Below, piece after piece: positions 16,926 to 24,651 of a stretch of DNA of 64,000 nt; the stretch's first letter is position 1; every line of letters starts with the position of its first letter. The notes below the pieces were generated by a model that was not told where the DNA came from, did not search any database, and was given only the letters and a program-made list of their open reading frames with translations. Origin of the DNA: Exiguobacterium sp. s48. Lineage in GTDB: Bacteria; Bacillota; Bacilli; Exiguobacteriales; Exiguobacteriaceae. Both the position numbers and the translations under genes were made by a program. The stretch covers positions 124,001-188,000 of the forward strand of contig NZ_JACSKC010000001.1 in the NCBI RefSeq assembly GCF_018617395.1. Reading direction: 5' to 3'.

Positions 16926-17759
16926 TCAATAATGGATTTTATGCATCTCTTTCGGGTCGGAGCCGGTCCGCTCATCACGGTTGAGCGCATCGATGGCCGC
17001 CATCTCTTCATTCGTCAACGTAAAGTCGAATACCTGTATATTTTCTTTGATTCGACTTGGAGTGACCGATTTCGGGATGACCGCGACGCCGTTCTGTAAG
17101 TGCCAGCGCAAGATGACTTGGGCCGGTGACTTGCCATGAGCGTTCGCAATCTTGACGATGGTTTCATCTTCGAGCGCTTCGCGTCCTTTCATGAGTGGAC
17201 TCCACGCTTGAATTTGGATGTCATATCGTTTGCAGAATGCAATCAATTCTTTTTGAGACAAATATGGATGGATCTCGACCTGGTTCACCGCTGGGACAAT
17301 CGAGCACGATTGAATGATTTGTTCCAAATGCTCGATTTCAAAGTTCGAGATACCAATCGCTCGGACGCGTCCTTCTTCGTACAGTTGCTCGAGTGCCTTA
17401 TACGTTTCGACGAATTTGCCAAAACGAGGCATCGGCCAGTGGATGAGGAACAAGTCGACGTACTCGAGTCCGAGCCGGTCAAGGCTGTCTTGAAACGCTT
17501 GGAGCGCCTCGTCGAATCCGTGAAACTCGTTCCAAAGCTTCGTCGTCACAAAAACGTCTTCCCGTGAGATACCTGCTTCCCGAAGCGCTTGTCCGACACT
17601 TTCTTCATTTTGATAAATCGCGGCCGTATCGATTAATCGATAATCCGCATCGAGCGCAGCTTTGACCGTATCGACCGTTACCGCGCCGTCTTCGACCTTA
17701 TAGACACCGAGCCCGAGCATCGGCATCTTGACGTTATTGTTCAACGTCGTCCATTCCAT
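16926..17759 (-). CDS. Aldo/keto reductase
   Basis: A 277-residue NADPH-dependent reductase, a (beta/alpha)8 barrel. Visible marks are GLGVYKVEDG near the N-terminus, the catalytic Asp/Tyr in DYRLIDTAAIYQNEESVGQAL, the lysine in VFVTTKLWNEFHG, the histidine in LFLIHWPMP, GISNFEIEHLEQI, and the NADPH-binding IPKSVTPSRIKENIQVFDF. It probably acts on methylglyoxal or similar aldehydes, as Bacillus YvgN/YtbE do. The start at 17759 follows GGAGGGA. Operon with the PH-domain gene. Confidence 0.95.
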   Translation of the reverse strand: MEWTTLNNNVKMPMLGLGVYKVEDGAVTVDTVKAALDADYRLIDTAAIYQNEESVGQALREAGISREDVFVTTKLWNEFHGFDEALQAFQDSLDRLGLEYVDLFLIHWPMPRFGKFVETYKALEQLYEEGRVRAIGISNFEIEHLEQIIQSCSIVPAVNQVEIHPYLSQKELIAFCKRYDIQIQAWSPLMKGREALEDETIVKIANAHGKSPAQVILRWHLQNGVAVIPKSVTPSRIKENIQVFDFTLTNEEMAAIDALNRDERTGSDPKEMHKIHY

Positions 17760-17820
17760 AAAAAATCCCTCCCTCTCGTCTATAACGTTACCGAAGTTTT
17801 GGATGAAGGGAAAGGAAAAA

Positions 17821-18726
17821 CTACAGGCGGATGCTCTCCCCATGCGACTTGATCACAATTTGGTCACGGTCGAGTTTTGCGGCCGCGACGAGACGGTGAT
17901 ATGGCTCCTCGACCGGCTCGTAGGAGAGGACGAACGTATCCCAATGCATCGGGAAGAAACGCTTCGCCCCGCTCTCTTTGTACATCATCCAAGCCTGTTC
18001 CGGAGTGCAGTGCGCCTCTTGGAACGAGTCCGGTTGATAGGCGCCGATGGGGAAGAAGGCGAGGTCGATCGGTTCACGGTCCGCGAGTCCTTTGAAGGAG
18101 TCGGTATACGCCGTGTCTCCTGCAAAGAGCATCCGGATCCCTTTGTATTTGAGCAAATACCCGTTATAGCCCATATGTTTGTCCCACGGGAAACGGTTGC
18201 CCCAATGTTTGACGGGAATGGCGCGGACATCGAGTCCGTTCGCAAGCGTCACTTTATCATGTGGATGTAGTTCGAGCGTCTGCAGACTTGGGTATCGTCG
18301 GAGCAGGCGACTCGTCCCAGGGGCAGAGACGACGATCGTCTCGCGAGTGATGAGTCGTTTCAAACTTTTATGGTCAAAGTGGTCCATATGGGCGTGGCTA
18401 AGTAGAATGACGTCGACCGGACCGACCTCCTCGATCGAGAGGGCGGGAGCCGTGTGACGTTTCATCCCAATCGTTAGCGGTCCGAGATGAACGCCGATTC
18501 GTTTTGAGAAGACGGGATCTGTCAAAATTTTGAGTCCATACCAATGGATGAGGACGGTCGAATGGCCAATCCACGTCGCTTGCACATGCGTCTCATCAAT
18601 GGTTGTCAGTTCTGGACGTTCCGGCCATTTAAAACGCGGTCGAGGGAGTCGTCGTTTGAATCGTGTATAAAGAAACGTTCCGACACTCGCCAAGACGGCA
18701 CTCGGAACGAGGATGCGTCGGCGCAT
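17821..18726 (-). CDS. Metallo-beta-lactamase fold hydrolase, NAPE-PLD/UlaG-like (second copy)
   Basis: A protein of about 301 residues with an N-terminal hydrophobic segment and an MBL domain. Metal ligands are in LSHAHMDHFDHK (HxHxDH), VKHWGNR, FAGDTAYT and the late histidine in FPMHWDTF. The closing MHWDTF and APALSIEEVGPVD are typical of the family. It is related to the 11.75-kb enzyme but clearly diverged. Either of two adjacent ATGs after AGGTGA can serve as start; spacing favours 18726. The substrate is unknown. Confidence 0.87.
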   Translation of the reverse strand: MRRRILVPSAVLASVGTFLYTRFKRRLPRPRFKWPERPELTTIDETHVQATWIGHSTVLIHWYGLKILTDPVFSKRIGVHLGPLTIGMKRHTAPALSIEEVGPVDVILLSHAHMDHFDHKSLKRLITRETIVVSAPGTSRLLRRYPSLQTLELHPHDKVTLANGLDVRAIPVKHWGNRFPWDKHMGYNGYLLKYKGIRMLFAGDTAYTDSFKGLADREPIDLAFFPIGAYQPDSFQEAHCTPEQAWMMYKESGAKRFFPMHWDTFVLSYEPVEEPYHRLVAAAKLDRDQIVIKSHGESIRL

Positions 18727-18894
18727 CATGCATCACCTCACTGTTCGAATATACTGTCATCATAACGCGGAGGAGCACACATCGCATCCGCCTAAAGGTG
18801 TAGAAAAAATGGGAGATTGTGGGGCGCACGCTTGCGAATCCGCTTTCAATTTGATAAGGTGGCAGTAACTTAGGAAAGAGAGGTACACCGTGCG

Positions 18895-18924
18895 ATGAAA
18901 AATACACGTTCACTCCAACGATGA
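18895..18924 (+). CDS. Putative leader peptide MKNTRSLQR
   Basis: A nine-codon open frame with ATG at 18895, TGA at 18922-18924, and GAGAGG 11 bases upstream. It sits ahead of the hairpins of the attenuator. Ribosome stalling on such leaders switches the downstream terminator off in ABC-F resistance genes. There is no independent evidence of translation. Confidence 0.4.
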   Translation: MKNTRSLQR

Positions 18925-19020
18925 GACGAATCATCACTGTTCGCTTGAACAGTCACGGGTGAAGTGTGTCCATTTTTCAAGTGCGGGAAGCTCTCGTTTC
19001 CTTTTTGAACGGATTCCTTC

Positions 19021-19053
19021 ACACCACCGCTTTGAAGCGGATGGTGTTTTTTT
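19021..19053 (+). terminator. Attenuator terminator upstream of ABC-F gene
   Basis: Stem ACACCACCGCTT / AAGCGGaTGGTGT with a single bulged A, followed by seven T, ending about 40 bases before the ABC-F start. Confidence 0.85.
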
Positions 19054-19092
19054 GTTTCATCGCGTATCGGAAAAATGAGCGAGGTGAAACAG

Positions 19093-20790
19093 ATGTTAGC
19101 AATGAAACAAGTCCGGTTTGATTACGACCGGAAACCATTATTTGAAGCGGTCTCTTTTGAGGTCGCGACTGGAGAACGCGCTGTATTATTTGGACTGAAC
19201 GGGAGTGGGAAGACGACGCTCTTCCGACTCGTGACAGGGGAGTTGACCCCGCAAGACGGGACGATTGAATGTCAAGGTCAGGTCGGGCTCGTCCGACAGA
19301 CCATCGAATCGCCAGACATGACCGTTCTCGAGTGGACGATGCGCAGTGATCTTGAACGATATGCGCTCTATGAAGATGTTTCTTCTGGTGACGAGATGCG
19401 TGTCATGCGGTCCTATGAACAGGCGCTCGCACTCGATGTGTATAACTTAGAGCAAGAGGCGACAAGAGCGTTGACGCAACTAGGTCTAGAAAAACAGCTC
19501 ACTCGGAACATCAACGAGTTGAGTGGGGGCGAGAAGACGCGAACACAACTTTCGACACTGATGATGAAGCAGGTGGACCTTGTCCTGCTCGACGAACCGA
19601 CGAACCATCTCGATCTCGAGTCGATCCACTGGCTCACGAAGTGGTTGAACCAGTTCAAGGGAACGGTGCTCATCATCTCCCACGACCGTCAACTGATGGA
19701 CGACGTCGCGACGGTCATCCTCGAACTGTCGGATGGGGAGGTCACAAGATATCCGGGGAACTATACGGCGTATAAACAGCAAAAAGAAGAAGAACGTGTG
19801 CGTGACGAGCGGGCCCATGCCCGTTACGTGAGTCGTAAGGCAGAACTGCTCGACATGATTTCCCAGTACAAAGGCTGGCACTTGAAGGCGAAAGCGACAG
19901 CGAGTGTCCGCAGTCCGGGGGCGCAAAAAGGAGCGGCCAATCTCGCCGTCAAAATGAAGGCGAGGGAACAAAAGCTCAGACAGCTCGAAGACAATCGTCC
20001 GCAAAAGCCAAAAGAGGAGAAAACCATCTCCGTCCGTTTTGCGGCGGATGAGCTCGAAGCGAAGACGTGGTTGACGTGTGAGGATGTGACGTTTGGATAC
20101 GAGAAGCCGTTCTATGACCCATTCTCTTTCTCAATAAATAAAGGAGAACGGATCTCGATTACCGGACCAAACGGGAGCGGAAAGACGACGTTATTGAACG
20201 TACTGATTGGTGAACGAGTGCCACATTCAGGCGTGATCAAGCGACATCCTCGTCTGAAGATCGGGTATTTCTCTCAAACGCTCGAGCGTCTCCCGGAGAC
20301 GGGGACGTTACTTGAGGCGTTACTCGCCAATAGTGAGATCGGAGAAACGGAGGCGCGGACGTTGCTCGCTCATTTCTTGTTCCGACGAGATGAGGTGCAT
20401 CGACCGATTGCCGAGGCGAGCATGGGAGAAAAGTGTCGAATCGCCTTTCTCATCTTGTATTTCTCGGATGCCCATCTGTTGGCATTAGATGAACCGACGA
20501 ACTATTTGGATGTGGCGACGCGTGAACAAATCGAGGCGGCCATATCCGTCTATCCGGGTGGATTATTGTTGATTTCCCACGACCGCTACTTTCATCGTTT
20601 GACTTCGCGCACGATTGAATTAGGGGAACACATCATCATACGTGAGAACGATGATACCGGTAAGCCGGTCGATGTCGACCAAATGGTCCGAACGATGGAC
20701 GAATTGACAAAAGATGAATTGAAATTTTTTGATGAAGCAGGAAACCTCCTACCATTTGACGAAACGAGTGAAATGAATCGAATCGAGTAG
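19093..20790 (+). CDS. ABC-F family ATPase, probable ribosomal protection (VmlR/Vga-like)
   Basis: A 565-residue soluble protein with two ABC domains and no membrane segment. Domain 1 has Walker A GLNGSGKTTL, signature LSGGEKTRT and Walker B VLLDEPTNHLDLES. The interdomain linker (about 230-320) is long and basic/Glu-rich, the part that reaches the peptidyl transferase centre in resistance ABC-Fs. Domain 2 has GPNGSGKTTL, a degenerate signature ASMGEKCRI and LLALDEPTNYLDVAT. I start at ATG 19093 after GAGGTGAA. The attenuator leader supports a drug-inducible resistance role (lincosamides, streptogramin A, pleuromutilins); housekeeping Uup/EttA types usually lack it. Exact spectrum unknown. 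Confidence 0.85.
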   Translation: MLAMKQVRFDYDRKPLFEAVSFEVATGERAVLFGLNGSGKTTLFRLVTGELTPQDGTIECQGQVGLVRQTIESPDMTVLEWTMRSDLERYALYEDVSSGDEMRVMRSYEQALALDVYNLEQEATRALTQLGLEKQLTRNINELSGGEKTRTQLSTLMMKQVDLVLLDEPTNHLDLESIHWLTKWLNQFKGTVLIISHDRQLMDDVATVILELSDGEVTRYPGNYTAYKQQKEEERVRDERAHARYVSRKAELLDMISQYKGWHLKAKATASVRSPGAQKGAANLAVKMKAREQKLRQLEDNRPQKPKEEKTISVRFAADELEAKTWLTCEDVTFGYEKPFYDPFSFSINKGERISITGPNGSGKTTLLNVLIGERVPHSGVIKRHPRLKIGYFSQTLERLPETGTLLEALLANSEIGETEARTLLAHFLFRRDEVHRPIAEASMGEKCRIAFLILYFSDAHLLALDEPTNYLDVATREQIEAAISVYPGGLLLISHDRYFHRLTSRTIELGEHIIIRENDDTGKPVDVDQMVRTMDELTKDELKFFDEAGNLLPFDETSEMNRIE

Positions 20791-20801
20791 GAGTGAAGAA
20801 C

Positions 20802-21560
20802 ATGAATGGAGGAAGATTGTCGCGTGCGACGACGCGGAAGCGTAAACGCGTGTTCCGCATCACGACGGCATTGGCACTAGTGCTCGCCTTAGTCGGCATC
20901 ATCGCGTTCGCGGCATTGATTGACAAGAAGCAAGAATCGGCGATGCCGGAATCGGATGAGATTGCCACGGAAATGGTCGACTCGGAGTCGGAACAACCCG
21001 TTGATGAGGAAACCGAATCCGCCGATATGATTTATATCGAACAACCGTATACGAAAGTATATGGGGATGATCGGGTCGCAGTCGTCTACGAAGCCGACCT
21101 CGGTGACCGGTTTAAACGACTGGAGACGGTGAGTGGTTTTGTCAAAGTTCAGTTGAACGAACGATTGACGGGATGGGTCACGGAGGAGAGTGTGACGACA
21201 GAGGCTACACAGTTGTCCGATGACGAGGTGATTGCCGCTTGGCAACAAGTCGTCCCGAATGCTTCGGAGACCGCCCTTGACTGGATTGGGAAAGACATCG
21301 AGTCCGTTCGTGCGGAACTTGGTAGTCCTTCTGCTGTTCAACGTGATCAAGTGAATGAGTATTATTTCTACGATGGCTTTTTCCTCATGGTACGAGACCA
21401 GAAAGTGCGAGCGATCGATTGGGACAATCAGGCATTCGCGACACCGGACGTACAAGCGACAAGCGATCAAACGACAGGGGTTTGGTTCGAGGGGAAGACG
21501 GTTCAATTGAAACTGTTCCCATACAGTGGCGTCATGCGTGTCCGTCTCGAACATAAATGA
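20802..21560 (+). CDS. Membrane-anchored SH3-like domain protein
   Basis: A 252-residue protein with an Arg/Lys-rich N-terminus, one transmembrane segment (ITTALALVLALVGIIAFAALI, about 21-41), an acidic linker and a bacterial SH3-like domain (about 75-130, YTKVYGDDRVAVVYEADLGDRFKRLETVSGFVKVQLNERLTGWV). A C-terminal region follows (about 160-250, WIGKDIESVRAELGSPSAVQRDQ) that resembles SmpA/OmlA-type small domains. It probably faces the cell wall. It starts 11 bases after the ABC-F stop, with AGGAGTGA, so the two may be co-transcribed. Function unknown. Confidence 0.75.
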   Translation: MNGGRLSRATTRKRKRVFRITTALALVLALVGIIAFAALIDKKQESAMPESDEIATEMVDSESEQPVDEETESADMIYIEQPYTKVYGDDRVAVVYEADLGDRFKRLETVSGFVKVQLNERLTGWVTEESVTTEATQLSDDEVIAAWQQVVPNASETALDWIGKDIESVRAELGSPSAVQRDQVNEYYFYDGFFLMVRDQKVRAIDWDNQAFATPDVQATSDQTTGVWFEGKTVQLKLFPYSGVMRVRLEHK

Positions 21561-21564
21561 CATG

Positions 21565-21596
21565 AAGCGGGAGAATCGTTCTCTCGCTTTTTTTAT
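21565..21596 (+). terminator. Intrinsic terminator
   Basis: Stem GCGGGAGAA / TTCTCTCGC with one G-U pair, loop TCG, then a run of T. It ends the ABC-F/SH3 unit. Confidence 0.88.
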
Positions 21597-21598
21597 TA

Positions 21599-21647
21599 GC
21601 AAACATTCAAATGAACGTTTGAATGTTTGCGGAAAATGGAATAAGAT
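21599..21647 (+). promoter_or_regulatory. czcD promoter with palindromic operator
   Basis: A 13-base inverted repeat (21599-21611 and 21618-21630, arms GCAAACATTCAAA / TTTGAATGTTTGC, spacer 6) contains the -35 box TTGAAT (21619-21624). The -10 box TAAGAT lies at 21642-21647, 17 bases away. A bound repressor would cover the -35. The TTCAA/TTGAA half-sites resemble operators of ArsR/SmtB metal sensors such as CzrA; the identity of the regulator is inference. Confidence 0.7.
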
Positions 21648-21671
21648 AAAGAGTGGAAGGAGGAGTCAGTT

Positions 21672-22574
21672 ATGGGACATCATCATGATCACGACCATCA
21701 TCATCATCATTCTGCGAATCAACGAGCGCTTTTACTTGCATTCGTACTGATCGCAGCGTTCATGGTCGTCGAAGTGATCGGCGGACTATGGACGAACAGT
21801 TTAGCCCTTTTATCAGATGCGGGTCATATGCTTGGAGATGCGGCAGCCTTAGGGCTTAGTTTCCTTGCAGTTCGATTTGGGGCGAAAGCGGCGACGCCAA
21901 GTCGGACGTTCGGATATCGACGTTTTGAAATATTAGCAGCATTCATCAACGGGGTGACGCTTCTCGTCATCTCGATCTATATCCTATTTGAGGCGTATCA
22001 GCGACTAAGCGCACCGCCAGACATTTTGAGCGGTGGAATGCTCATCGTTGCCATCATCGGACTGCTCGTCAATATTTTAGCAGCTTGGATTTTAATGCGT
22101 GGCGAGAAAGATAATTTGAATGTGAAGAGTGCGTTACTCCATGTATTCGGAGATTTACTCGGGTCGGTCGGAGCCATCACGGCAGCGATCCTCATCATGT
22201 TGTTCGGTTGGACGTGGGCGGACCCTGTCGCGAGTGCGTTTGTCGCGATATTGATTTTAATCAGTGGCTATCGGGTGACACGCGATGCGATTCATATCTT
22301 GATGGAAGGGTCGCCGGAGCAAATTGACGTCCGGGCGATGCAAGAAGAGATAGCGGGCATCGAAGGGGTGAAGGAAGTTCACGATCTTCATGTCTGGTCC
22401 ATCTCCTCGAGCGAGCATGCGGCGACATGTCATGTCTTGATCGATGAAGAGACGGATGACCAAGACATTTTGCGGCAAGTGACGGAACGGATTCGGAAAT
22501 ATGGAACGTTTGAGCGCTCGACGGTACAGGTCGAACGAGAGCGTCAATGCTGTGAAGAACGAATTATTTGGTAA
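21672..22574 (+). CDS. czcD: CDF-family heavy metal cation efflux protein
   Basis: A 300-residue membrane protein with a histidine-rich N-terminus (MGHHHDHDHHHHH), six transmembrane segments and a C-terminal cytoplasmic domain. The zinc-site residues are visible in LLSDAGHMLGDAAAL (segment 2) and ALLHVFGDLLGSVG (segment 5), both HxxxD/DxxxD-type. The C-terminal domain shows HDLHVWSISSSEHAATCHV. It exports Zn, Co or Cd in exchange for protons or potassium. A strong AGGAGG site precedes the start. The operator upstream suggests induction by metal. Confidence 0.95.
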   Translation: MGHHHDHDHHHHHSANQRALLLAFVLIAAFMVVEVIGGLWTNSLALLSDAGHMLGDAAALGLSFLAVRFGAKAATPSRTFGYRRFEILAAFINGVTLLVISIYILFEAYQRLSAPPDILSGGMLIVAIIGLLVNILAAWILMRGEKDNLNVKSALLHVFGDLLGSVGAITAAILIMLFGWTWADPVASAFVAILILISGYRVTRDAIHILMEGSPEQIDVRAMQEEIAGIEGVKEVHDLHVWSISSSEHAATCHVLIDEETDDQDILRQVTERIRKYGTFERSTVQVERERQCCEERIIW

Positions 22575-22741
22575 ATAAAACGGACACTTGCCTGAGTGTC
22601 CGTCAGCTTGTTGACTAACTTGAATCTTATCGCTCGCCTGTCCGGCGCCCACGCTTTCCTCAGGCAATCCCGGAGCCGCATCGCGACCTAGGTCGCTGCT
22701 GGGTCTCCGTCGGATTGCTTTCCTGTAGGAGTCGGGGCGCC
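22575..22741 (-). repeat. Structured repeat element, copy A (minus strand)
   Basis: A core at 22644-22741 plus a tail ending in hairpin CGGACACT/AGTGTCCG (22581-22602). Read on the minus strand, the core folds as nested stems: outer GGCGCCC/GGGCGCC, middle GCAATCC/GGATTGC, inner GGAG/CTCC, around a conserved apical segment. The end hairpin is followed on the minus strand by GTTTTATTT, so it could be the element's own terminator. It matches copy B in inverted orientation over about 165 bases. It resembles GC-rich structured intergenic repeats that I recall from other Bacillales. No protein is supported here. Confidence 0.75.
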
Positions 22742-22953
22742 GTCGGGCGAGCAACGCAAACGGTCGTCATCTGGCGGTCGTTTGTCTTCTTCCAAGGCCA
22801 CGACGGCCGAAGAAAAAGCTCGGTATTTACTTTGACTCGATGTTTTAGGGGAAAGGGAAGGTAAACGCCGAGATCATCCTCCTCAGGCCGCTGTTCAACA
22901 TCCGTTCCGTTCGTCAGACCGTGAAGGATGGATTGTGTCGACTTGTTGATCAT
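22742..22953 (-). other. Possible small orphan gene between the two repeat copies
   Basis: A minus-strand open frame begins at ATG 22953 with AGGGGGCGG upstream and a TATAAT box near 22986-22991. It runs about 70 codons (MINKSTQSILHGLTNGTDVE...) before entering repeat copy A, where it continues for roughly 28 codons of repeat-derived sequence to 22660. It looks either like a small gene whose 3' end was replaced by the element or like chance coding. I recognise no family. Confidence 0.3.
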
Positions 22954-23021
22954 CAGATCCGCCCCCTGTGTGTTCTTCTCACACCATTATATGGGATGAA
23001 GGACAAAAGGTGACCAAGAAC

Positions 23022-23187
23022 GGGCAGGCGAGACTCCTGAGGGAATAGCAAGCAAAGGGAGACCCAGCAGTGACGCAGTCGCGATGCGGCTCCCTGCTTG
23101 CCCCTAGGAAAGCGAGCCATGTCCGGATTGGGCATAAGACCTATACTTTGTCTACAGTCTGACGGACACTCGCCTGAGTGTCCGTTA
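23022..23187 (+). repeat. Structured repeat element, copy B (plus strand)
   Basis: Core 23022-23124 with nested stems: outer GGGCAGGC/GCCaTGTCC, middle GCAAGC/GCTTGC (23048-23053 / 23096-23101), inner GGGAG/CTCCC (23057-23061 / 23090-23094), apical CGCA/TGCG. A tail with ACTTTGTCTACAGTCTGA leads to hairpin ACGGACACT/AGTGTCCGT (23162-23185), followed by TTATTTT. The paired stems differ from copy A at both strands of each helix, which supports a conserved RNA or cruciform structure. It points towards the 3' end of the convergent phosphoesterase gene and touches its stop codon. Confidence 0.78.
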
Positions 23188-24027
23188 TTTTCCGTTCACG
23201 TCAATGACGACAATCTCTGGTGGATTGTAGATACGTGGGATATTGAAACTATAGTTGAATCCACGGCCGATGATATGGGTGAACGTCTCGTGTTCATAAA
23301 GACCTCCCGCGTATTTCGGGAAAAATCCCTGGTCTGGTGCGAATAGGCCGTTCATCACATAGGGGATTCTAACTTGTCCGCCGTGAGCATGTCCTGATAA
23401 GACGAGATCGAACGGAAGCTCGGCATAAGTGTCAATTTTCTCAGCACGGTGGGACAGGAGGACTTTGAACGTGTCGTCTCTTTCAATGTCTTCCATCGCG
23501 ACCGTCGACTCCGCATCCCAGTCCGTATAGATGCTTTCTCTAAATCCGCGAAGCGGGTCTTCTAATCCACCGATGACCAGTTCGATCCCATTGATCGTGA
23601 CTGTTTCCCACTCATCTTCGAGCACGGTGACACCGTGTGAACGGAAGACTTCCTTCACGTTGTGACGGACATAATCGTCCGAACCATCGATTTCGTGATT
23701 GCCGGTTACGAAATACATGGGGGCGATGCCGGCGAGCCCTTCGATGAGATCAAATGCGGGATCAGGAGAACGGTAGCGGTCGAGTAAATCACCTGGCAAG
23801 GCGATCAGGTCAGGCTCCTGTGCGCGGACTTGGTCAATCAAAATGGACTGTTTATAGCCGTAGGAGGCACTGTGCAAGTCAGAAAGGAGTACGATGCGAA
23901 GCGATTCATTTGTTGCCAATTTTTCTGAGGTCACGTTGTACGTGCGGACGGTCAACCCGTTGTAGGTCGCCGTGAGCAACAAGATGCCGAGCATGGCAAA
24001 AAGAAGGGTTGATTTTCGGATCTTCAT
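23185..24027 (-). CDS. Calcineurin-like metallophosphoesterase, membrane-anchored
   Basis: A 280-residue protein with an N-terminal signal anchor (LLFAMLGILLLTATYNGL). Metallophosphoesterase motifs appear in order: LLSDLHSASYG (D-x-H), DLIALPGDLLDRY (GD), VTGNHEIDG (GNH), LLSHRAE and LSGHAHGGQVR (GHxH). It is of the YkuE/YpbG type, acting outside the membrane on phosphoesters, possibly UDP-linked lipids. The start at 24027 is preceded by AGGAGG; a 20-residue upstream extension is not credible. Convergent with repeat copy B. Confidence 0.92.
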   Translation of the reverse strand: MKIRKSTLLFAMLGILLLTATYNGLTVRTYNVTSEKLATNESLRIVLLSDLHSASYGYKQSILIDQVRAQEPDLIALPGDLLDRYRSPDPAFDLIEGLAGIAPMYFVTGNHEIDGSDDYVRHNVKEVFRSHGVTVLEDEWETVTINGIELVIGGLEDPLRGFRESIYTDWDAESTVAMEDIERDDTFKVLLSHRAEKIDTYAELPFDLVLSGHAHGGQVRIPYVMNGLFAPDQGFFPKYAGGLYEHETFTHIIGRGFNYSFNIPRIYNPPEIVVIDVNGK

Positions 24028-24085
24028 CTCACTTCGCCTCCTTTCATCTTGTGCCTCTATCTTACCTTGATGCATTCGAGGAATC

Positions 24086-24116
24086 AAAAAAATCCCGCTC
24101 TAGGAGGCGGGATTAA
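24086..24116 (-). terminator. Intrinsic terminator of ohr
   Basis: Stem AATCCCGC / GCGGGATT (24091-24098 / 24107-24114), followed on the minus strand by a T-tract. Confidence 0.85.
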
Positions 24117-24120
24117 AAGA

Positions 24121-24534
24121 TTACGCTGCTTTTGCTGTCAATTTGACGTCGATATTGCCGCGCGTCGCTTTTGAGTAAGGGCACACTTTGTGTGCTTCTT
24201 CGACAAGATGTTCTGCTGTCGCTTGGTCGACACCTTTGATCTCGACTTCAAGTTCGACTGAAATGAAGAAACCTTCATCGTTTTGGTTCAATGTGACGTG
24301 ACCTGTGACGCTCGAACCGTCTGTCTTCACACGTTCTTTTCCGATGATGAGGTTGAGGGCACTACCGAAGCAAGCCGCATAGCCAGCTGCGAAAAGTTGT
24401 TCCGGGTTTGTCGCACCGTCGACGTGTTTCGCGCCAGGCATTGAGACGTTCATGTCGATGACGCCGTCAGTTGATTTCACGTGACCTTCGCGGCCACCGA
24501 TTGCTGTTGCTGATGCTGTGAATAGTGATTTCAT
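24121..24534 (-). CDS. ohr: Organic hydroperoxide resistance protein (Ohr/OsmC family)
   Basis: A 137-residue thiol peroxidase that reduces organic and fatty-acid hydroperoxides. The two catalytic cysteines sit in LFAAGYAACFGSALNLI and EEAHKVCPYSKATRGNIDV. The N-terminal MKSLFTASATAIGGREGHV is typical. The start at 24534 follows GGAGG; an in-frame extension to 24564 runs into the operator and is rejected. It is divergent from ohrR across a shared operator. Confidence 0.97.
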   Translation of the reverse strand: MKSLFTASATAIGGREGHVKSTDGVIDMNVSMPGAKHVDGATNPEQLFAAGYAACFGSALNLIIGKERVKTDGSSVTGHVTLNQNDEGFFISVELEVEIKGVDQATAEHLVEEAHKVCPYSKATRGNIDVKLTAKAA

Positions 24535-24559
24535 GATTGAATTCCTCCATTTCATTTTT

Positions 24560-24590
24560 AACAATTAAGTTGTGCACAATTTAAATTATA
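24560..24590. promoter_or_regulatory. OhrR operator and ohr promoter
   Basis: Two consecutive inverted repeats (ACAATTAAGTTGT at 24561-24573 and ACAATTTAAATTAT at 24576-24589) match the two-box layout of OhrR operators. On the minus strand TATAAT (24585-24590) and TTGCGA 16 bases upstream form an ohr promoter whose -10 overlaps the operator. OhrR repression released by peroxide oxidation is known for Bacillus. Confidence 0.8.
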
Positions 24591-24651
24591 GAGCAGTCAA
24601 AAAGTTTCGCAAGTGATATGCTTGGCTAAAGAATAGTACGGAGGATTATGC

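Larger units (their letters stand above)
18730..19092 (+). promoter_or_regulatory. Attenuator leader of the ABC-F gene
   Basis: The stretch has no larger gene. It holds a possible leader peptide (18895-18924), a perfect hairpin CTGTTC/GAACAG (18937-18952), a nested hairpin (about 18974-19010) and a strong intrinsic terminator (19021-19053) just before the ABC-F start. GTGAAG at 18959-18964 can pair with CTTCAC at 19017-19022, which would disrupt the terminator stem. Because the upstream gene lies on the other strand, this terminator can only act on ABC-F transcription. Drug-induced antitermination through a stalled leader ribosome is known for VmlR- and Vga-type ABC-F genes and is inferred here. 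Confidence 0.65.

Noticed and set aside
21672-21716. Histidine run at the czcD N-terminus as a cloning tag or sequencing artefact
   Set aside because: His-rich N-termini are normal in CDF metal exporters and the run is interspersed with aspartate.
22575-23187. Insertion sequence or MITE
   Set aside because: The inverted copies are not bounded by target-site duplications that I can see, their ends are hairpins rather than transposase-type termini, and no transposase is present. A mobile origin is not excluded.
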